Assembly (NCBI GenBank): GCA_018907035.1
Contig: JACCIC010000022.1
Span: forward strand, 2,649,501-2,713,500
Length of the DNA stretch: 64,000 bases
Source: Sycobia sp. Sy_11
Taxonomy: Eukaryota > Arthropoda > Insecta > Hymenoptera > Epichrysomallidae
Direction: 5' to 3'
Under the pieces are notes generated by a model that saw only the letters and a list, made by a program, of their open reading frames with translations, did no database searches and was not told the origin of the DNA. This document shows positions 1-13,232 of the stretch, piece after piece (the first letter of the stretch is position 1; each line of letters starts with the position of its first letter). The position numbers were made by a program, and so were the translations under genes.

Positions 1-410
1 TATTGCTTGTTTGAAATTACAATTTACTTCTACAAATACTAGTAATTTCGGTTAAATTAACACAACAGGCATTTTTTTGTTTAAAACCACTCTAGAAATA
101 ATAAAAATCTGAATCAAACTAACCTCTTGAAACTTATGCTGAGCAACTAAAGTATAACGTATGACTATTCAGAATTAAATTTTGGTTGAACAATCTAACC
201 ATATATTCACAAATTCGATTGGAAATTATGCGAATTTCAGGAGTGGAACGAACAAGACTTGATATGTCTACAAGTCAACCTTAAAGAATGTAATAGATAA
301 TGGGAATAAAGTATATGGGAATATGAATTTTGTTCTTTCTACTGTCCGTGTTTCTATTCATTTTCGTAAATTTAAGGCTTTATTAAAAGAGTCACGATAA
401 ATGTCGATAA

Positions 411-464
<54 letters not shown>

Positions 465-1300
465 AGTCGTTTATGCTGTCTTATATATAGTTCAAATGGA
501 GACATTTTATTGAATTACACATATACTCGATTATAAGCTAATGTAGAGGTGGATTTTAAGTACTTTATTTATTTGCGATTCTTCAACTGATCTTATTTCT
601 ATTTCTAAAGCCACTTTCCAACTTTTATTCCATTCAACTACTTTGCTCTTGTCAAATACGCGATTGACGTTTATTCATTTTATTTTAATTAGCTAATTTC
701 AAGAAGAATAATCTTCTTTTAATTAAATATATATACATATATATGAGATATATGTGTATCGATCTTCGAATAAGTGCCTTAGTATCCTAAATCAAAAATT
801 GCAGTATAATTTTGTTTTTACTTAATTAAACTAGTCATATACTGACATATAAATATCTAATTCTATTGAAGGGGATGAATTATTATATAAAGAAAAAAAT
901 TTTGTTATTCAAGTTAATTAATCGAAAATATATTATTCACTGGCACTTAGTCGCGAGATACGGAAACAAAAAAAGTCGATAACTTATGCACTCTCAATTT
1001 TCGCGCAAACATGCTCGTAAAGCGCATATATTCAAAATAGTTTGGCATTGAAACATTATTGCAGACTGATATTTTTCAGATTATTTCTTGCAGTAACCAA
1101 AAAAAAGAAACAAAAAAAACGAACAACTTATTAAACTAGGGCAGTTCTTATTATAAATCGTTTATTGCAGAGCGAGTTTTTACACGTTCATGTCCTGTCG
1201 TACAGGTATTACAGGATCCGGGCCAAGCTCCGACAAAAATTTTGCATGGCATGAACGCGTTCTATATATATGTATAGAACATTGAACGCATCGCGAAAAC
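1..1300. other. AT-rich intergenic or intronic DNA, no gene
   Basis: No open frame of note and no recognisable protein or RNA gene. It holds one (AT)n tract (414-461). Near 1259-1280 there is a small hairpin with 8-bp arms (gttctata / tatagaac) and a 6-nt loop. Confidence 0.6.
414..461. repeat. (AT)24 microsatellite
   Basis: Uninterrupted alternating A and T over 48 bases, self-complementary on either strand. Confidence 0.95.
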
Positions 1301-1402
1301 GAAGGCGAACGAGCACCGAAGTATGATCCACTCGGCGCCTCGGCCGGCCTCCTCTCTCATGATTTATATACGCAAGCGCCAAACGAAAATGATATTCTCA
1401 AT

Positions 1403-1406
<4 letters not shown>

Positions 1407-1446
<40 letters not shown>
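1407..1446. repeat. (AC)20 microsatellite
   Basis: Pure AC run. It is followed within 50 bases by the first of two CT tracts. Confidence 0.95.
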
Positions 1447-1448
<2 letters not shown>

Positions 1449-1496
1449 GCGCTGTCCGTAGCCTCGTCATCTCTGTTGCATCGTCATCGCCATTCG

Positions 1497-1534
<38 letters not shown>
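1497..1534. repeat. (CT)n microsatellite
   Basis: CT repeat with one TG interruption (ctctgtct). A second, purer CT tract lies 150 bases downstream. Confidence 0.9.
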
Positions 1535-1682
1535 TTCGCTTGCTTTTTTTCGCGCTTCTCTATGTGCATACTTCGCAATTCCATACGTCTTCTTCCAATC
1601 TGTACGCACACAGAGTACCACGTTTTGCCCTATATACATACATATCATATACATATGCATATGTGTGCGCGCGAGTTGGTCG

Positions 1683-1731
<49 letters not shown>

Positions 1732-1736
1732 TCTCT
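1683..1736. repeat. (CT)n microsatellite
   Basis: About 24 CT units with one TG interruption near the start. It accounts for the SLSL and RERE open frames on both strands here. Confidence 0.9.
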
Positions 1737-2166
1737 GTTTATAGTGCCGAAACTATTCGGGGCCTCATATTTACGACCGTGACCTTCATGCATTCTCTGC
1801 AGACAATCTTGTCGCACGTATCCCCACCACTCGTTATTTTCCATCTCTATTATCAGCTGCTTGTTGCGCCAAAGAAATTTGCCGGTTGGGACGAGCGGGT
1901 GCTCATCGTATACCTATTTATATGTATATAAAAAGCACAGATTTTACGTCCTGCCTCGCGGCTTCTTCTTATACCGTCAATATGCAAATATTAACGCAGG
2001 TTGGGAGCGAGTGGGGGAAGAGGGAGCGTTAGCGATTCGCGCACGCATACACTCTTGATCACTTTCGCGTGGATCTTGGCAACGTGCAAAATGTCGCGTA
2101 CATATATAGACGGTGATATGCGCCGTGGCGGCGGTCGCGTCGGCTCGTCTCATTGCTGGATTTGAC

Positions 2167-2169
<3 letters not shown>

Positions 2170-2224
<55 letters not shown>
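2170..2224. repeat. (TA)n microsatellite
   Basis: 55-base TA run at the right edge of the 1.3-2.2 kb GC-richer patch. Confidence 0.95.
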
Positions 2225-2227
<3 letters not shown>

Positions 2228-2390
2228 ATAGCACTTTATGGCCATTATAGTAATATACCAAACCGTGACCATTTCTTAACTTTTTTTCTTTTTCGCTTTG
2301 TTTTCTTTTTTGACATATAGCATCAGCCAAGCCGGTTTTATGAATACGTCGTAAATAAATTGTTCTTTGACTCCGTACAGAGTACAGTGT

Positions 2391-2415
2391 GCGTGCGCGC
2401 GCGCGCGCGTGTGTA
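2391..2415. repeat. (GC)n(GT)n alternating purine-pyrimidine tract
   Basis: gcgcgc passing into gtgtgt. Alternating purine-pyrimidine runs of this kind can adopt Z-DNA. That is a general property of the sequence class, not something shown here. Confidence 0.8.
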
Positions 2416-4175
2416 TCTGTAGATACATACATAGGTGCCTCTATATATCTGACCGTGACGAACGCTGGAGCTCGCGTTTCTCCAACAGAATGATCACACA
2501 ACACGGCCGCGAGATCGGTAAATGAACTTCGTTTCGATCGGAGTAAACGTTATATGTGTCAGCCTATATATAGTGTATAGTTGCCCATTACAACTTGACA
2601 AAGCATTTTTATGTAAGGGCTTGATTTCACATTTTGCGCATGTATATGTATGTGTTTGTTTTTGATTATGTACTTGTTATGCTATAATAATATAAGACAA
2701 AAAAAACGACGATGTTAAATTTATTTATATCATCAAAATAATTACATATGTGTAGAGTAAATTAAGAAAAAAGCTTATTTTCTCATTAATGATAAAGTTA
2801 TGTGATTCAAAACCTGTGCGAAATAACGAAGTACATAGAGAAATCTGTCAACGTTGTCGTCGTCGAGATCCATAAAGAGGCCGCTTTCCTTATTATACAA
2901 AATATGTACGAATTTCTAAAAATTTCGAGACGCAGTAAAATATATATTTAATTCATAAAAAATCTTTCCGTCTGCGCAAATGCGTTTAATTCTGCGCCAG
3001 ATAACATTTTCCCGCGACATGTACGCGAGGGAAAAGGAAAAATATTTCAAAGCCGCGCGCGCGAATGAGTTGAAGAGTCTGAAAATATTTCACTATATAT
3101 TATATATATAGAGGGAGTTGAAAGGAAAACCTGCGCGTGCGTCGTCACCGCTAATTTAACAAAAAAACCCACCGTATAAATAAAAATCTTTATGAAGAAA
3201 GAAAAGCCATAAATTTCGCTTCTCCTCGACTGCAGCGGCCACGCGCTGGTCCCGTTTGGAAAATTTCCCACAATCCCGCGACTTGTGTGTGTGTGTGTGT
3301 TTTCGTATGTGTAAATACTATATAAATCTGATAAATCGTCCTTCCATTTACATTATATATCATACAAAATTTATATTTTTCAATTTCAAACGGGTTTCGC
3401 AAAATTTAAATATTTATTTTATTTTTTTTTTCTAGTTTCAATGACACCTTATGATTTGATATAGGTATCATTCTATTTATAATTCAATTTACAGACGCTG
3501 ATGCCGTGCTACGCCGTCGTCCGAACTTTAACACACACGCGCGCACACACAAACACACCTCGGTATGCAAAAGGGTAATCGCAGCGCCCGATGCGCATTT
3601 TTGTAATATTGCCACAATTATGCTGAATTCGCACGGGAGTCCCCTGATTTCCTCTTGACTAAAAATTTACGTCAATCTGCGACGCATACACGCACACATA
3701 CGCATATATTTCAGGGAGACGTGTTCGATGGAGATAAAAGAGCGCGAACGTGCGCGTCTTTCGAATCATAAGGCGAGCCGGACGGTGAGAAAAATCTAAT
3801 AGGGGTACACAAGTTTGACCTTTGCGCGGAGAGCATATATTGGACTGGCAATTGCGCAACGTTCCGAGCCGATGTTTTCACCGTATTATCATACGACAAA
3901 AAGGTAAAAAAAGAAAAAGAAAAAATAATAAATGAACAATAAAAAATGGGAATTAAGAATCGCGAGCGAAATAATAAAAAGGAAAAGAGTAACAGAAATA
4001 AAAGTAATATATAACTCTAACTGATGTATACCTTTGGAGAGGTAGGAGAGGAGGGAGAGGCGAGCACGCGACCCCAGCGCACGTGAGCTCTGTATATATA
4101 AGTGGCTGCTTCCGCTAGCGTGCAATAATACGCCCGATGAGGCTCGACGTGCCGCCGGCCGGCTACCGTAAGATT

Positions 4176-4205
4176 CGCGCGCGCGCGCGCACACACACAC
4201 ACACA
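4176..4205. repeat. (GC)n(AC)n tract
   Basis: Alternating purine-pyrimidine run, first GC then AC, next to a GC-richer patch (4030-4170). Confidence 0.85.
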
Positions 4206-4916
4206 GATTGGATTTTTCACATGGCGCTATATATGAAAAATAAGTAATTGTATATTCCTCGGAAGAATGAAAGATCGCGAATTCTCATTCGACTTAATGT
4301 TAAATAATAATTTTCATTAAACATTGATATATATTTATATATGGAGATAATATCTTAAAAGGTTGTAAATTAAATCAATATATATCGTAAAATGTAATGA
4401 ATGTTCGATTAAAAATTGCAAACTTATGTGCAATATATTAAATGAATTCCGACGCAGCCGGTATAATTATCGGCGTGATTAAGGAATAAACAGAGTTAAT
4501 AATAAAGTACAAAGTCCACGCGGGTATCGCGTCTTCAAGATTTCATTTCTATATATCGCAAGAATTCGGCACAAAAATATCTCTTTATTCAATACGCGAG
4601 CAAGGCCTGCCTTTCTTGGTATATTTAAAGAGCTCTCCGGGGATGCTGCCTTTGCGCGTAACGTGTGTACGCAAAGAATCGATTTATAGAGATAAATTTC
4701 CCGTATACACATGCTTCTGTTATTTTGCCCTCTGGAACTTTCTCGTTAAAGCGCAGGATGGAAGAAAGCAAACATTGTCAATAAAATCCTTGAAGTATAC
4801 ATAATGGCATTGGATTACAATCGCATATATCGATGTAATCGAAAGTATACCTATACAATGGCTATTTTCAAAGAGCCAGATCTTATGCACGATGTGTCGC
4901 GGTCATTCAAACAAGT

Positions 4917-4998
4917 CTATGTATGTATGTATGTATGTATGTATGTATGTATGTATGTATGTATGTATGTATGTATGTATGTATGTATGTATATATAT
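4917..4998. repeat. (GTAT)n tetranucleotide microsatellite
   Basis: About 18 GTAT units ending in a short TA run. In one frame it reads as a YVCM repeat, so the three overlapping open frames here are artefacts. Confidence 0.95.
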
Positions 4999-5865
4999 CT
5001 TCATACCTTCCTTTCTTTCGTCCTTTATCCCCGTTCACGGTCAAGGAAAGGGATACGCTCGCGAGTTTCTTTTCGACCTGCATTACGACAGAGTCTTCGC
5101 GTTTACAAGAGCTCGCGAATTCGGGCGCGCTCGCTGGTCCGAGCGTTTTTTTTAAGCTTCATTTCGTCGCGCGTTATTTTTTTACGGGGGAGGGGATGGG
5201 ACATACGTTGGCGATCGGTGCTATTGATATATATATATAGAAATATAAAGTTTAATTTCGAAGAGTTCAAAGTACGCACGTCGTTGTCACGGTAGAGTTA
5301 TTCTGTATATGTGATTCGAATAAAGCAATATTAATATTTACGAATTGTATATTAAAACAATTGATATTTAGGAATTTTACCATTCTCTACAGTTATATAC
5401 AAGATTATGATCTCGTTCGGATGTATATCGTTGGAACATATAATGGTAAATCCATTAATTTCCACATGCCAGTGACGAAATATAATGTTATTCTTATCTT
5501 TTCCTAATCGTCTCTTTTTCCGATCTACCTTATATCGTGGATAAACAATCGTCACTTCCTCAAAATGTAATTTTCAATCCTTTCCTATGTAGAGAGTAAA
5601 CACATATTCTTTTTATTCTCAATCATTCTCTCTACGCTGAAATGATCCTCATTGTTTTTGGTATTATTGTTATCAGTTTTATGATTATTATTCTTGTAAT
5701 GAATATTTTCGCCATATACATTTGATATAAGAATAAATGACTGATGGTGTAAAAACTCATCTGAATTATATGCATTCGATTAATAGACTTTATGGGAATT
5801 CGGGACTATTGACGTTTCTGCAGACTTTGCAAAGCGACAAACTATTCGATTGTCATAAAAAGTTG

Positions 5866-5867
<2 letters not shown>

Positions 5868-5902
<35 letters not shown>
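5868..5902. repeat. (TA)n microsatellite
   Basis: 35-base TA run. A CG-rich stretch with cgcgcgcg begins about 90 bases downstream. Confidence 0.95.
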
Positions 5903-5908
<6 letters not shown>

Positions 5909-6752
5909 ATTTTACAATAAACAACGCGATGCGTCATTATAATTCTCTTTCTTTTTGATTTGACGCGCGTTTTATAGCTTTCGTTATATATACGCGCGCG
6001 CGCGCGGGTATGTGTGCTGGATTCGACCTCCCGGGCTCGCCGCATCGCTTCCCCGAGCCGTATGAAGCTCTCGACATGCGTAGCCGTGCAGATTCCCATT
6101 ATATTGTGTATTCTGTATGGGCATTATTATGTATTCTCTCCTGCCGATCATTTCACCCGCGCGGCCGGCTGCGCGCATCATCAGTGGCGGCGCGCGGCTT
6201 ATCCGCTTACATTATATGCAACGACCGATTCGACGATCGCATTCGCGCGCGACGATACGCGCGCCTCGCGGATACAAATAAAAAGCGCGAGGTGTTCGAG
6301 TCGCCGGAGTCGCCGGAGTCGCATTGATTTACGAGCGATGCTTTCATGAACTCTTTGTGCGTGTGTTTTTGCGCGCGCGCGCGCGCGTGTGTGTGTGCTC
6401 AAAGCGTAATTCATTGCGTAATCCGCGTGCCTCCATATACTTTTGTGTGTGTGTACATATTTCTTTTCTGCGCATACGCAGGAGTGCATCGGAAAGAAGA
6501 AGAAGAAGAAGTAGTAGAAGAAGAAGAATAAGAATAAAAAAGAAGAATAATTAATAAGCGCGATTGAGTGTTCTTCGTGTGCTCGACCCGATAGGGCTTC
6601 TCCGAATTTTCGTGCCTCTCGGCTGGAATCGTGACGATAGAAGAGCGATCCCGAGCGCACGTACGCGCGTTTCGTAACTTAAATATTATAAACCCGCGTG
6701 CGCGTGCGCGACAACTGCAGCTCTGCTGTTCTGCTGTGCGATGTTGACGAAC

Positions 6753-6755
<3 letters not shown>

Positions 6756-6814
<59 letters not shown>
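6756..6814. repeat. (AT)n microsatellite
   Basis: 59-base AT run, one of the longest in the left half, closely followed by a GA tract. Confidence 0.95.
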
Positions 6815-6818
<4 letters not shown>

Positions 6819-6845
6819 AAGGATTCTGTTTTCAGATTTTATAAA

Positions 6846-6851
<6 letters not shown>

Positions 6852-6886
<35 letters not shown>
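6852..6886. repeat. (GA)n microsatellite
   Basis: Pure GA run 38 bases after an AT run. This is the only close TA/GA pairing in the left 9 kb. Confidence 0.95.
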
Positions 6887-6891
<5 letters not shown>

Positions 6892-7099
6892 AATGACCGA
6901 GGCTGGTCGATCTATATATTTTTAGAAACGCGGCGTATAAAAGGAATGAGAAATATGCGAGCCCTCTTGGGTGGCGCGTGATTGCGGTAAGCGAACGCGC
7001 CTTGTGAGATATGGACGTGATCGAACATTTGATCGAAATAATTAATTAAACTCGTCTCTCAGCGGGAAGAGGTCGCCGCATAGGTGAGGAATTTGGACC

Positions 7100-9172
7100 C
7101 AATTCGGCGAGGTGACCCTCACGATCAACTCGAATGTTTTCCTATGATCAAAATAATATATGTTAAATTTCTATACTTATAAATTATAGAGTAATACAAT
7201 TTGATATACCTTATCTACATTCGGATGAATATGATTTCATGTTATGAATGTTATGAATATAATGTTAAGCTAAAAATTTGCCAGATTAATTGAGTCTAAT
7301 GCTCCAATCGTTCAAACAGTTTTTACTATTGGCCAAATTTCTTCTCTCAACCTAAATAAAACTTTCTTACTGCATACAAAGATTTTTCAAGAAACTAACT
7401 TTCATCGGGACTATATATCTCTATACGATAAACACATAGAAGTAATAATCTTTCCTCTTCTTCGGCGATCCAAATTCCATTTACTTTTTGAATATTTTCT
7501 ATTTGTACGTAAGCCTCTCTCTATACACAACTTGCTTATTTTGTATTTTTGACTAAAATAAGATTGGGGAAAAGCTTTTGCGTAATAGAACGAACTCTTA
7601 TGCAAATCTATATTGTCATGTTCTATAGAAAACGTCGGACTGCAAAAGATTCGCGTATTTTTGAATAATTTTTTTAGAGCCCCTGCATCGAATCTGAAAT
7701 TAGCTGTCCTCTGCCCGTAGTTTGGCTAAGCGCGGACGCGGGCAAGCAAAATATTTCTTGATAAAAACAAAATTTTCTCGAAAACTTTGAAAGAAATATA
7801 CGGTGGAGACAGAACAGCCGTTTTTGTGGGATAAAGCCGAATAAAGTACCGAACGAATTTACTGTAAATTTGTTGTTTTTTTTTTTTGACAGGACCTCCA
7901 AAATTTCCGAATATAAAGTATATAATTCAATGTATCTCACGCAAAGAGTCTCTCTCGCTCCCTTGCTCTAACAGTGTATCTTTTGACTTTGGAAAATTTT
8001 CTCGGGTCACATTCGTTACGCGCGTGAAACTGATATATGTTCTATACTGATATATATATTATATAAGCACGCGCGTATACGTTTATTTTGTTTATTGTTT
8101 GAAAATCGTGATAGTGAAGCTCGCTACCGGGCGCTGATTACGATTATTATATAGAAATTTGGCGAAATAAAAAAAATATATTCATAGCGTGCAATCCATG
8201 AAAAACCAATAAAACTGATTGCATATAAGAAACGTTTTCAAATATAAAAAAAAATTGTTTCAAATATTGACATTGTAGATATTATTCAGCTAGATATTTT
8301 ATTTTTTATAGATTTTGAGTCTAAAAATTGAATTTTTTGCCGAAAAATATCAGAAACAATAAGTATGATTTTGTAGGCGGTACACGTGTGACATCTTGGT
8401 GGTTATAATAAATCCGCAATGGTTTTTACTTGTGTGAATCTTAAAATACTTATTTTTCCTTCTAATTTTTTTTTTGAAAACTACAAATTACGGAGCAAAA
8501 ACTATAGAATATAAAGTATATTTAATTTAATAAGATCTATTAGAATTTCAATATTGGAAGAACTTTTTCAATTGTGCATAATTGTCATGATTTTTACTAT
8601 TTACAAAGATAATATAATTTGTTACTTTCATTCGGTCTTAATACTTTTTTTTCGAAACTATACGCCACGTAGTTCTTGAGGCGCGCGCGAGGCGAGGGAT
8701 TCTCAACGGTCTATAATTTAGATATGTACAGAGTAGCTTAACAAGTTACCTGGTAATATTAGTTGAGAATTATTATTGACCTTTCGCAACCGTGTACCAA
8801 TCGATAAGAAGAACAAAATAATCTATTCAATCGCAGGCTTTGTACTTTTCGCCAAAATAGCCCTTTTTGGGCAAGGTTCTCAGAAATTATTCCGATACGA
8901 TTTATATATGGGTATAATTATTTAATTTTGTTTTTACGCAAGATTTATCTTACATGTAACGTACAAAGGAAGATAATCACGAGTTTTATCAATATTATGA
9001 TATATGTATAATTAAATATACGTATAAAGTTATTTTTGTTTCCACGGCAAACAACAAATCTAATGATAAAAATATAAATAACACATATTATCCGGTAAAA
9101 TATTAATTTTAGATTCAAGTAGATTTTAGATCTGTTTGGTTCGTGCAAATATTTGAATATCTCTGCCGATTC

Positions 9173-9210
<38 letters not shown>

Positions 9211-9700
9211 TTTAAATGATGCCTTTATATACATATACACAGACACGCGTGATCCCTGCCAAGATATAATCTTCAAGCTAATTCAAGCGGCATTCCATTA
9301 TCGTGGCTGGCGATTAAACTAAAAGTATTAGATTTAGATAAGAGCACGCGTGTTATATATGGTCGGTTCTCGTGCTAATATTTCGTAATGAGTCAAATAT
9401 GAAAAAAAAAAAACACGCGCGCGTAGCGAAAATAACTTTATAGCCGCGTGCATGTCGCTGTCGCCGATCGTCGTAATGTTTCATTATTCTTTATATATAC
9501 ATATATAGTTCTTCACGAATAACAGCGAGGGCAATAATATAGATAAGTACGTATATATAACTTCTTAATCATTCCATATTACACAAACTTGTGTATATAC
9601 CTATAATTATTTTTCCATGTCTCGTCATAATTCGCTCCCTATTTTCGAAGACTATATAATGTCTCTTCGGAAGGGCCAGCTTACATTTCATCAATTTGCG
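7100..9700. other. AT-rich DNA, no gene
   Basis: No exon, RNA gene or transposon fragment was recognised. The only sizeable repeat is (TA)n at 9178-9208. Confidence 0.55.
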
Positions 9701-9902
9701 AAGAATATACAGAGAAGAGAAGATTACTTCGCCGGCGCGCGCGCGCGCGCGTGCGTGTGTGGACGGAATGCGCCTTGTTGCACTTTTTAATGTTACGAAA
9801 AAAAAAACTTTGAACGCTACGAAAAAGTTGCGGGTCGCGGACACGTGTAGAATTTTTCGGGTGATGTTAAAGATTGCTGCTGTGACGCATACATATGGAG
9901 AG

Positions 9903-9906
<4 letters not shown>

Positions 9907-9959
<53 letters not shown>
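9907..9959. repeat. (GA)n microsatellite
   Basis: About 26 GA units. It follows a (GC)n(GT)n run at 9731-9760, and the open frame here reads through both. Confidence 0.95.
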
Positions 9960-9963
<4 letters not shown>

Positions 9964-10423
9964 GACTTTATGGACAGATTGGCTGCTACGGTATTCGCCG
10001 AAATTTCGCGCGATTTGCTGTATAACTATATATAGAGTACGGTCAATTTTCTCGTTACTTAGTTTCTCCTCTTTATGGAATTACATGTCACATATCGACG
10101 ATCAGCGCCCAAAATTAGACGGCTTATTTCGTGTATAGTGTTCAGTCGACGAATTAGCGAGTAAATTTTACGCGCGCACGTGTAATATGCGCACGGTTAA
10201 TGTATACATATCTACGTGGAAACATAAGCGATTTAATGGACAACAAATATAAGTACATGTGCAGACACCCTCGTATATAATCCACTGTGTTACAAATTTA
10301 CGCTCGATTTCCTCTTTATACCTTGTTGTTCTTTACTTTAGTGGAGAGGCGCTCGATAGAAACCAGCGGAAAAATGTATATACGGATCGAGCGTGCCACG
10401 AGAGAGCCGCGCGGCATTCAAAA

Positions 10424-10425
<2 letters not shown>

Positions 10426-10480
<55 letters not shown>
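10426..10480. repeat. (TA)n microsatellite
   Basis: 55-base TA run inside a mixed GC-richer patch (10330-10640). Confidence 0.95.
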
Positions 10481-10482
<2 letters not shown>

Positions 10483-10562
10483 CCGTTCGCCCCACGCGTA
10501 TTATACGCGTGCTCCAGCGAATATTTTCTCTTTCTCGGCTGTGCACGTACGAATGTTTTTGC

Positions 10563-10580
10563 TCGGCATCGCGATGCCGA
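10563..10580. repeat. 18-bp perfect palindrome
   Basis: tcggcatcgcgatgccga equals its own reverse complement over all 18 bases and is GC-rich. It could be a dimeric protein-binding site or chance. The flanking bases do not extend the symmetry. Confidence 0.85.
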
Positions 10581-10649
10581 CGAAATGCGGAGGCGATCAG
10601 CATTCTATATGGGGCTCGTTCTGTAGCAGGATTTTGATTTATCTTCTCT

Positions 10650-10650
<1 letters not shown>

Positions 10651-10713
<63 letters not shown>

Positions 10714-10716
10714 CTC

Positions 10717-10750
<34 letters not shown>
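10651..10750. repeat. (CT)n microsatellite with CTAT/TTTC interruptions
   Basis: About 100 bases of CT repeat. The first 57 bases are nearly pure. The last 40 carry regularly spaced interruptions (tatctctc), as in an ageing repeat. Confidence 0.9.
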
Positions 10751-10799
10751 GCTCACAACCTCTCTTTTTTTCATACACAGTTTATTTTATTTTATCTCG

Positions 10800-11809
10800 T
10801 TGACCGATAGATGCACACATCAGCTCCGTTATAGTCGTAGGAGTTTGTTTAATTATACATATATTTTCTTTTCAAGTGTTTTTAGAAAATGCAGCTTTGC
10901 TTTTCAGCTACCTTCATTAACATGCTGAATGTTGATACAATAGAAATCATTATATATTTTCTGGGGTATTTATATTCTGTTATCATACACGATGTTGACA
11001 AATCACATGGCGAACTATAAGGTGCTTTTTTATGCTCCTTCCGTTTATGAACCCTGATCGTACGAGATTTTTCTTACATCCACCCCGTCCCCTCTATAAA
11101 GGCACGCGTATGATTTTTAAAGGCAGCCGAAATGTTACTAGTAGTACTAGTAAATGTCATAGATCGATATGTTTTCAATACATTGAATTACGATATGGAT
11201 TGAATGTATTTGTGCATATATTTGAACATTAAACAAACGTGAATGATAAAAATAAAGAGGAATACACGTTGCTACTCGATGAATGTATTTGGTACTCGAC
11301 AAAATCAAGAGCATGAATTTGTAAATCTTCCTTTATGTTCAGAATCTCTAGACTGTAAATAATTCGCCGCTCAAAATAAATCAATTTTCCTTTGCAAGTA
11401 CCTTTCTTGCTATGTTTCAAAAATTTCCAAGAAAATCAGAAACACAGTTTATGGAAACCACGTGATATTTAATTTCAATCAGCGGTTATTGGGGTAGCCT
11501 TTCATAGTGAACTATTCCTACTTAAACACACTATCAATAATAACATTCCTCTCTATATATTATTTTATGTAATGTTTTATTTACCGACAAATCTACGCGA
11601 ATTTCATAATATACTGTTAAAATGATGTAATTTATTAGATTGTATAAATTTTGTATTCAATATTGTAGATAATGGAGCACCTTTGAACTTCCCTTCTCTT
11701 TATTTTTGAAAATCGTTTTATTATTATCTTTGCTTGCAATAAGATGGCTATTATATACTGACGCATACCAAGATCGCCGGCTCCTCATCGGTGTCTATAT
11801 ATATATATG

Positions 11810-11856
<47 letters not shown>

Positions 11857-12000
11857 CCTTCAGAGTATTCCGGTAAAAGCTTATTCTTCAAACTTCGCGC
11901 GTCATATAAGCGTGCTAATATATAGCAGGCTGATTCTTTCTTTCATCTCGGTCTATTATATTATCCACGTGACACGCTGATGCGGCCTGTTTCTTCTCTG
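10800..12000. other. AT-rich DNA, no gene
   Basis: Nothing coding was recognised. It includes the (AT)n run at 11796-11855, interrupted once by gtatgt. Confidence 0.5.
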
Positions 12001-12209
12001 TCTGCCCATTTCTCTCGCTCTGTTTCCCTCTCATTCATTCTTCCCGCGAACGTATATCGCCCAGCCCCGAGGCGGCAGCAACGCTGCAGCACTTCGGCAA
12101 GGCGCTCCGATGGGGCATTATGTAATTAGTAGGTTATGTAGCGTACGACTTACGTAAAAGATTGACAAAAGTATCTCGAGCAGCGGCAGCAGATCGGAAT
12201 TTTATTTCG

Positions 12210-12211
<2 letters not shown>

Positions 12212-12259
<48 letters not shown>
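12212..12259. repeat. (TA)n microsatellite
   Basis: 48-base TA run between GC-richer flanks. Confidence 0.95.
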
Positions 12260-12264
<5 letters not shown>

Positions 12265-12392
12265 ACAGGCGGGGCCGTTGTTCCCGAACCGCAGTTCTTC
12301 GCACCCCTTTCGTCGGGAGGCCTCCCGAGATTTTTCGTTCTATTTCAAGATTCGTATCTTTAAAGATCGTTATATATCGATCGAGCATTTGA

Positions 12393-12397
12393 ACACA

Positions 12398-12428
<31 letters not shown>

Positions 12429-12432
12429 GCGC
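12393..12432. repeat. (AC)n(GC)n tract
   Basis: ACAC passing into GCGC, alternating purine-pyrimidine over 40 bases. Confidence 0.9.
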
Positions 12433-13120
12433 TAAAGTGAAACATGAGAATTTTGACTCGGTTCGATTTAGCGCGCGAAGGTCGCAAGGAATTCATGCAC
12501 AGTCTCGATGAAGTAAGGATAATTATAAAAAAAAGAAAAAAGAAAAACACAACAGAAAGAAAATGAATAAATAAAAGCACGCCCACCAGCAAATTTTTGG
12601 TCGAACGTGCGAGCCGAACGCGCGTGCGAGGTTGCGATTTTTAAATCCGATATTGATTCGACGAAGGTTAGGATAAACGCGCCTCGGAGTACATTTGCTT
12701 ATATTACGAGATTTGTTTTTTAAGTGGGTGATCTCGATTGTTTTTCTTATATTATAAAAAACAAAAAACCAGAAGAAAAACAAGATAAGCCGGTGTTTAT
12801 ATCGTCTTTCTATCTCCTTCTCTCTTTCGCTCGCTCTATCGCCTTTACGCTCTTCGTTTTCGAATAGCAATATAACTCAGATGTCAGTTTCTTCGCTATT
12901 ATATATAGACTAAGTGTATACTTCGCATCCCCCTGTCCGCTATAAAAGCACAATGTATATATATACATACATACATAAATACATACATCATACATACGTA
13001 TATACAGAGTATAGAAGCACGCTGTTTCTATAATAGGTGTACAGCCCCGCGTGCCGTACTTGAGAGACTTTTATAACGACTTTTGGTTCCTGACAAGCCG
13101 GCTCTGGAGCTGCGTGCATT

Positions 13121-13144
13121 ATACATATATGTATATACATATAC

Positions 13145-13175
<31 letters not shown>

Positions 13176-13232
13176 TATATATCCATATACATATATATAC
13201 ATATATATGCATGTATGTATGTATATATAGAT
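13121..13232. repeat. Compound (TA)n / (CATA)n / (ATGT)n microsatellite
   Basis: Mixed TA, CATA, ACAC and ATGT units over about 110 bases. It is open in several frames on both strands only because of its composition. Confidence 0.85.

Larger units (their letters stand above)
1320..2500. other. Microsatellite-rich, CpG-containing stretch, no gene
   Basis: GC is higher than in the flanks, with CA, CT, TA and CG/TG runs close together. The open frames here are made of translated repeats (HTHT, SLSL), and their non-repeat parts resemble no known protein. Possibly promoter-like DNA, but no core promoter is convincing. Confidence 0.4.
2500..5750. other. No gene; scattered CG/CA runs
   Basis: No exon-like stretch was recognised. 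Simple repeats include (GT)n at 3284-3300, an AC/GC mixture at 3530-3559 and (GC)n(AC)n at 4176-4205. The short open frames have no family resemblance. Confidence 0.5.
5900..7100. other. CpG-rich patch with several simple repeats, no gene recognised
   Basis: GC rises clearly between 5990 and 6720. It contains (GC)n(GT)n at 6371-6398, a GAA-type run at 6496-6530, (TA)n at 6756-6814 and (GA)n at 6852-6886. Open frames of about 105-150 codons overlap on both strands, as expected of stop-poor CpG DNA, and none resembles a known protein. Promoter or untranslated-exon function is possible but unsupported. Confidence 0.4.

Noticed and set aside
1323..1931. 202-codon + strand open frame
   Set aside because: Built from AC and CT repeats (HTHT, SLSL). 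The non-repeat parts match nothing and no splice or start evidence exists.
4917..4998. Possible protein repeat YVCM
   Set aside because: Translation of a (GTAT)n microsatellite.
10259..10810. 183-codon open frame
   Set aside because: Mostly YIYI and SLSL from TA and CT microsatellites.
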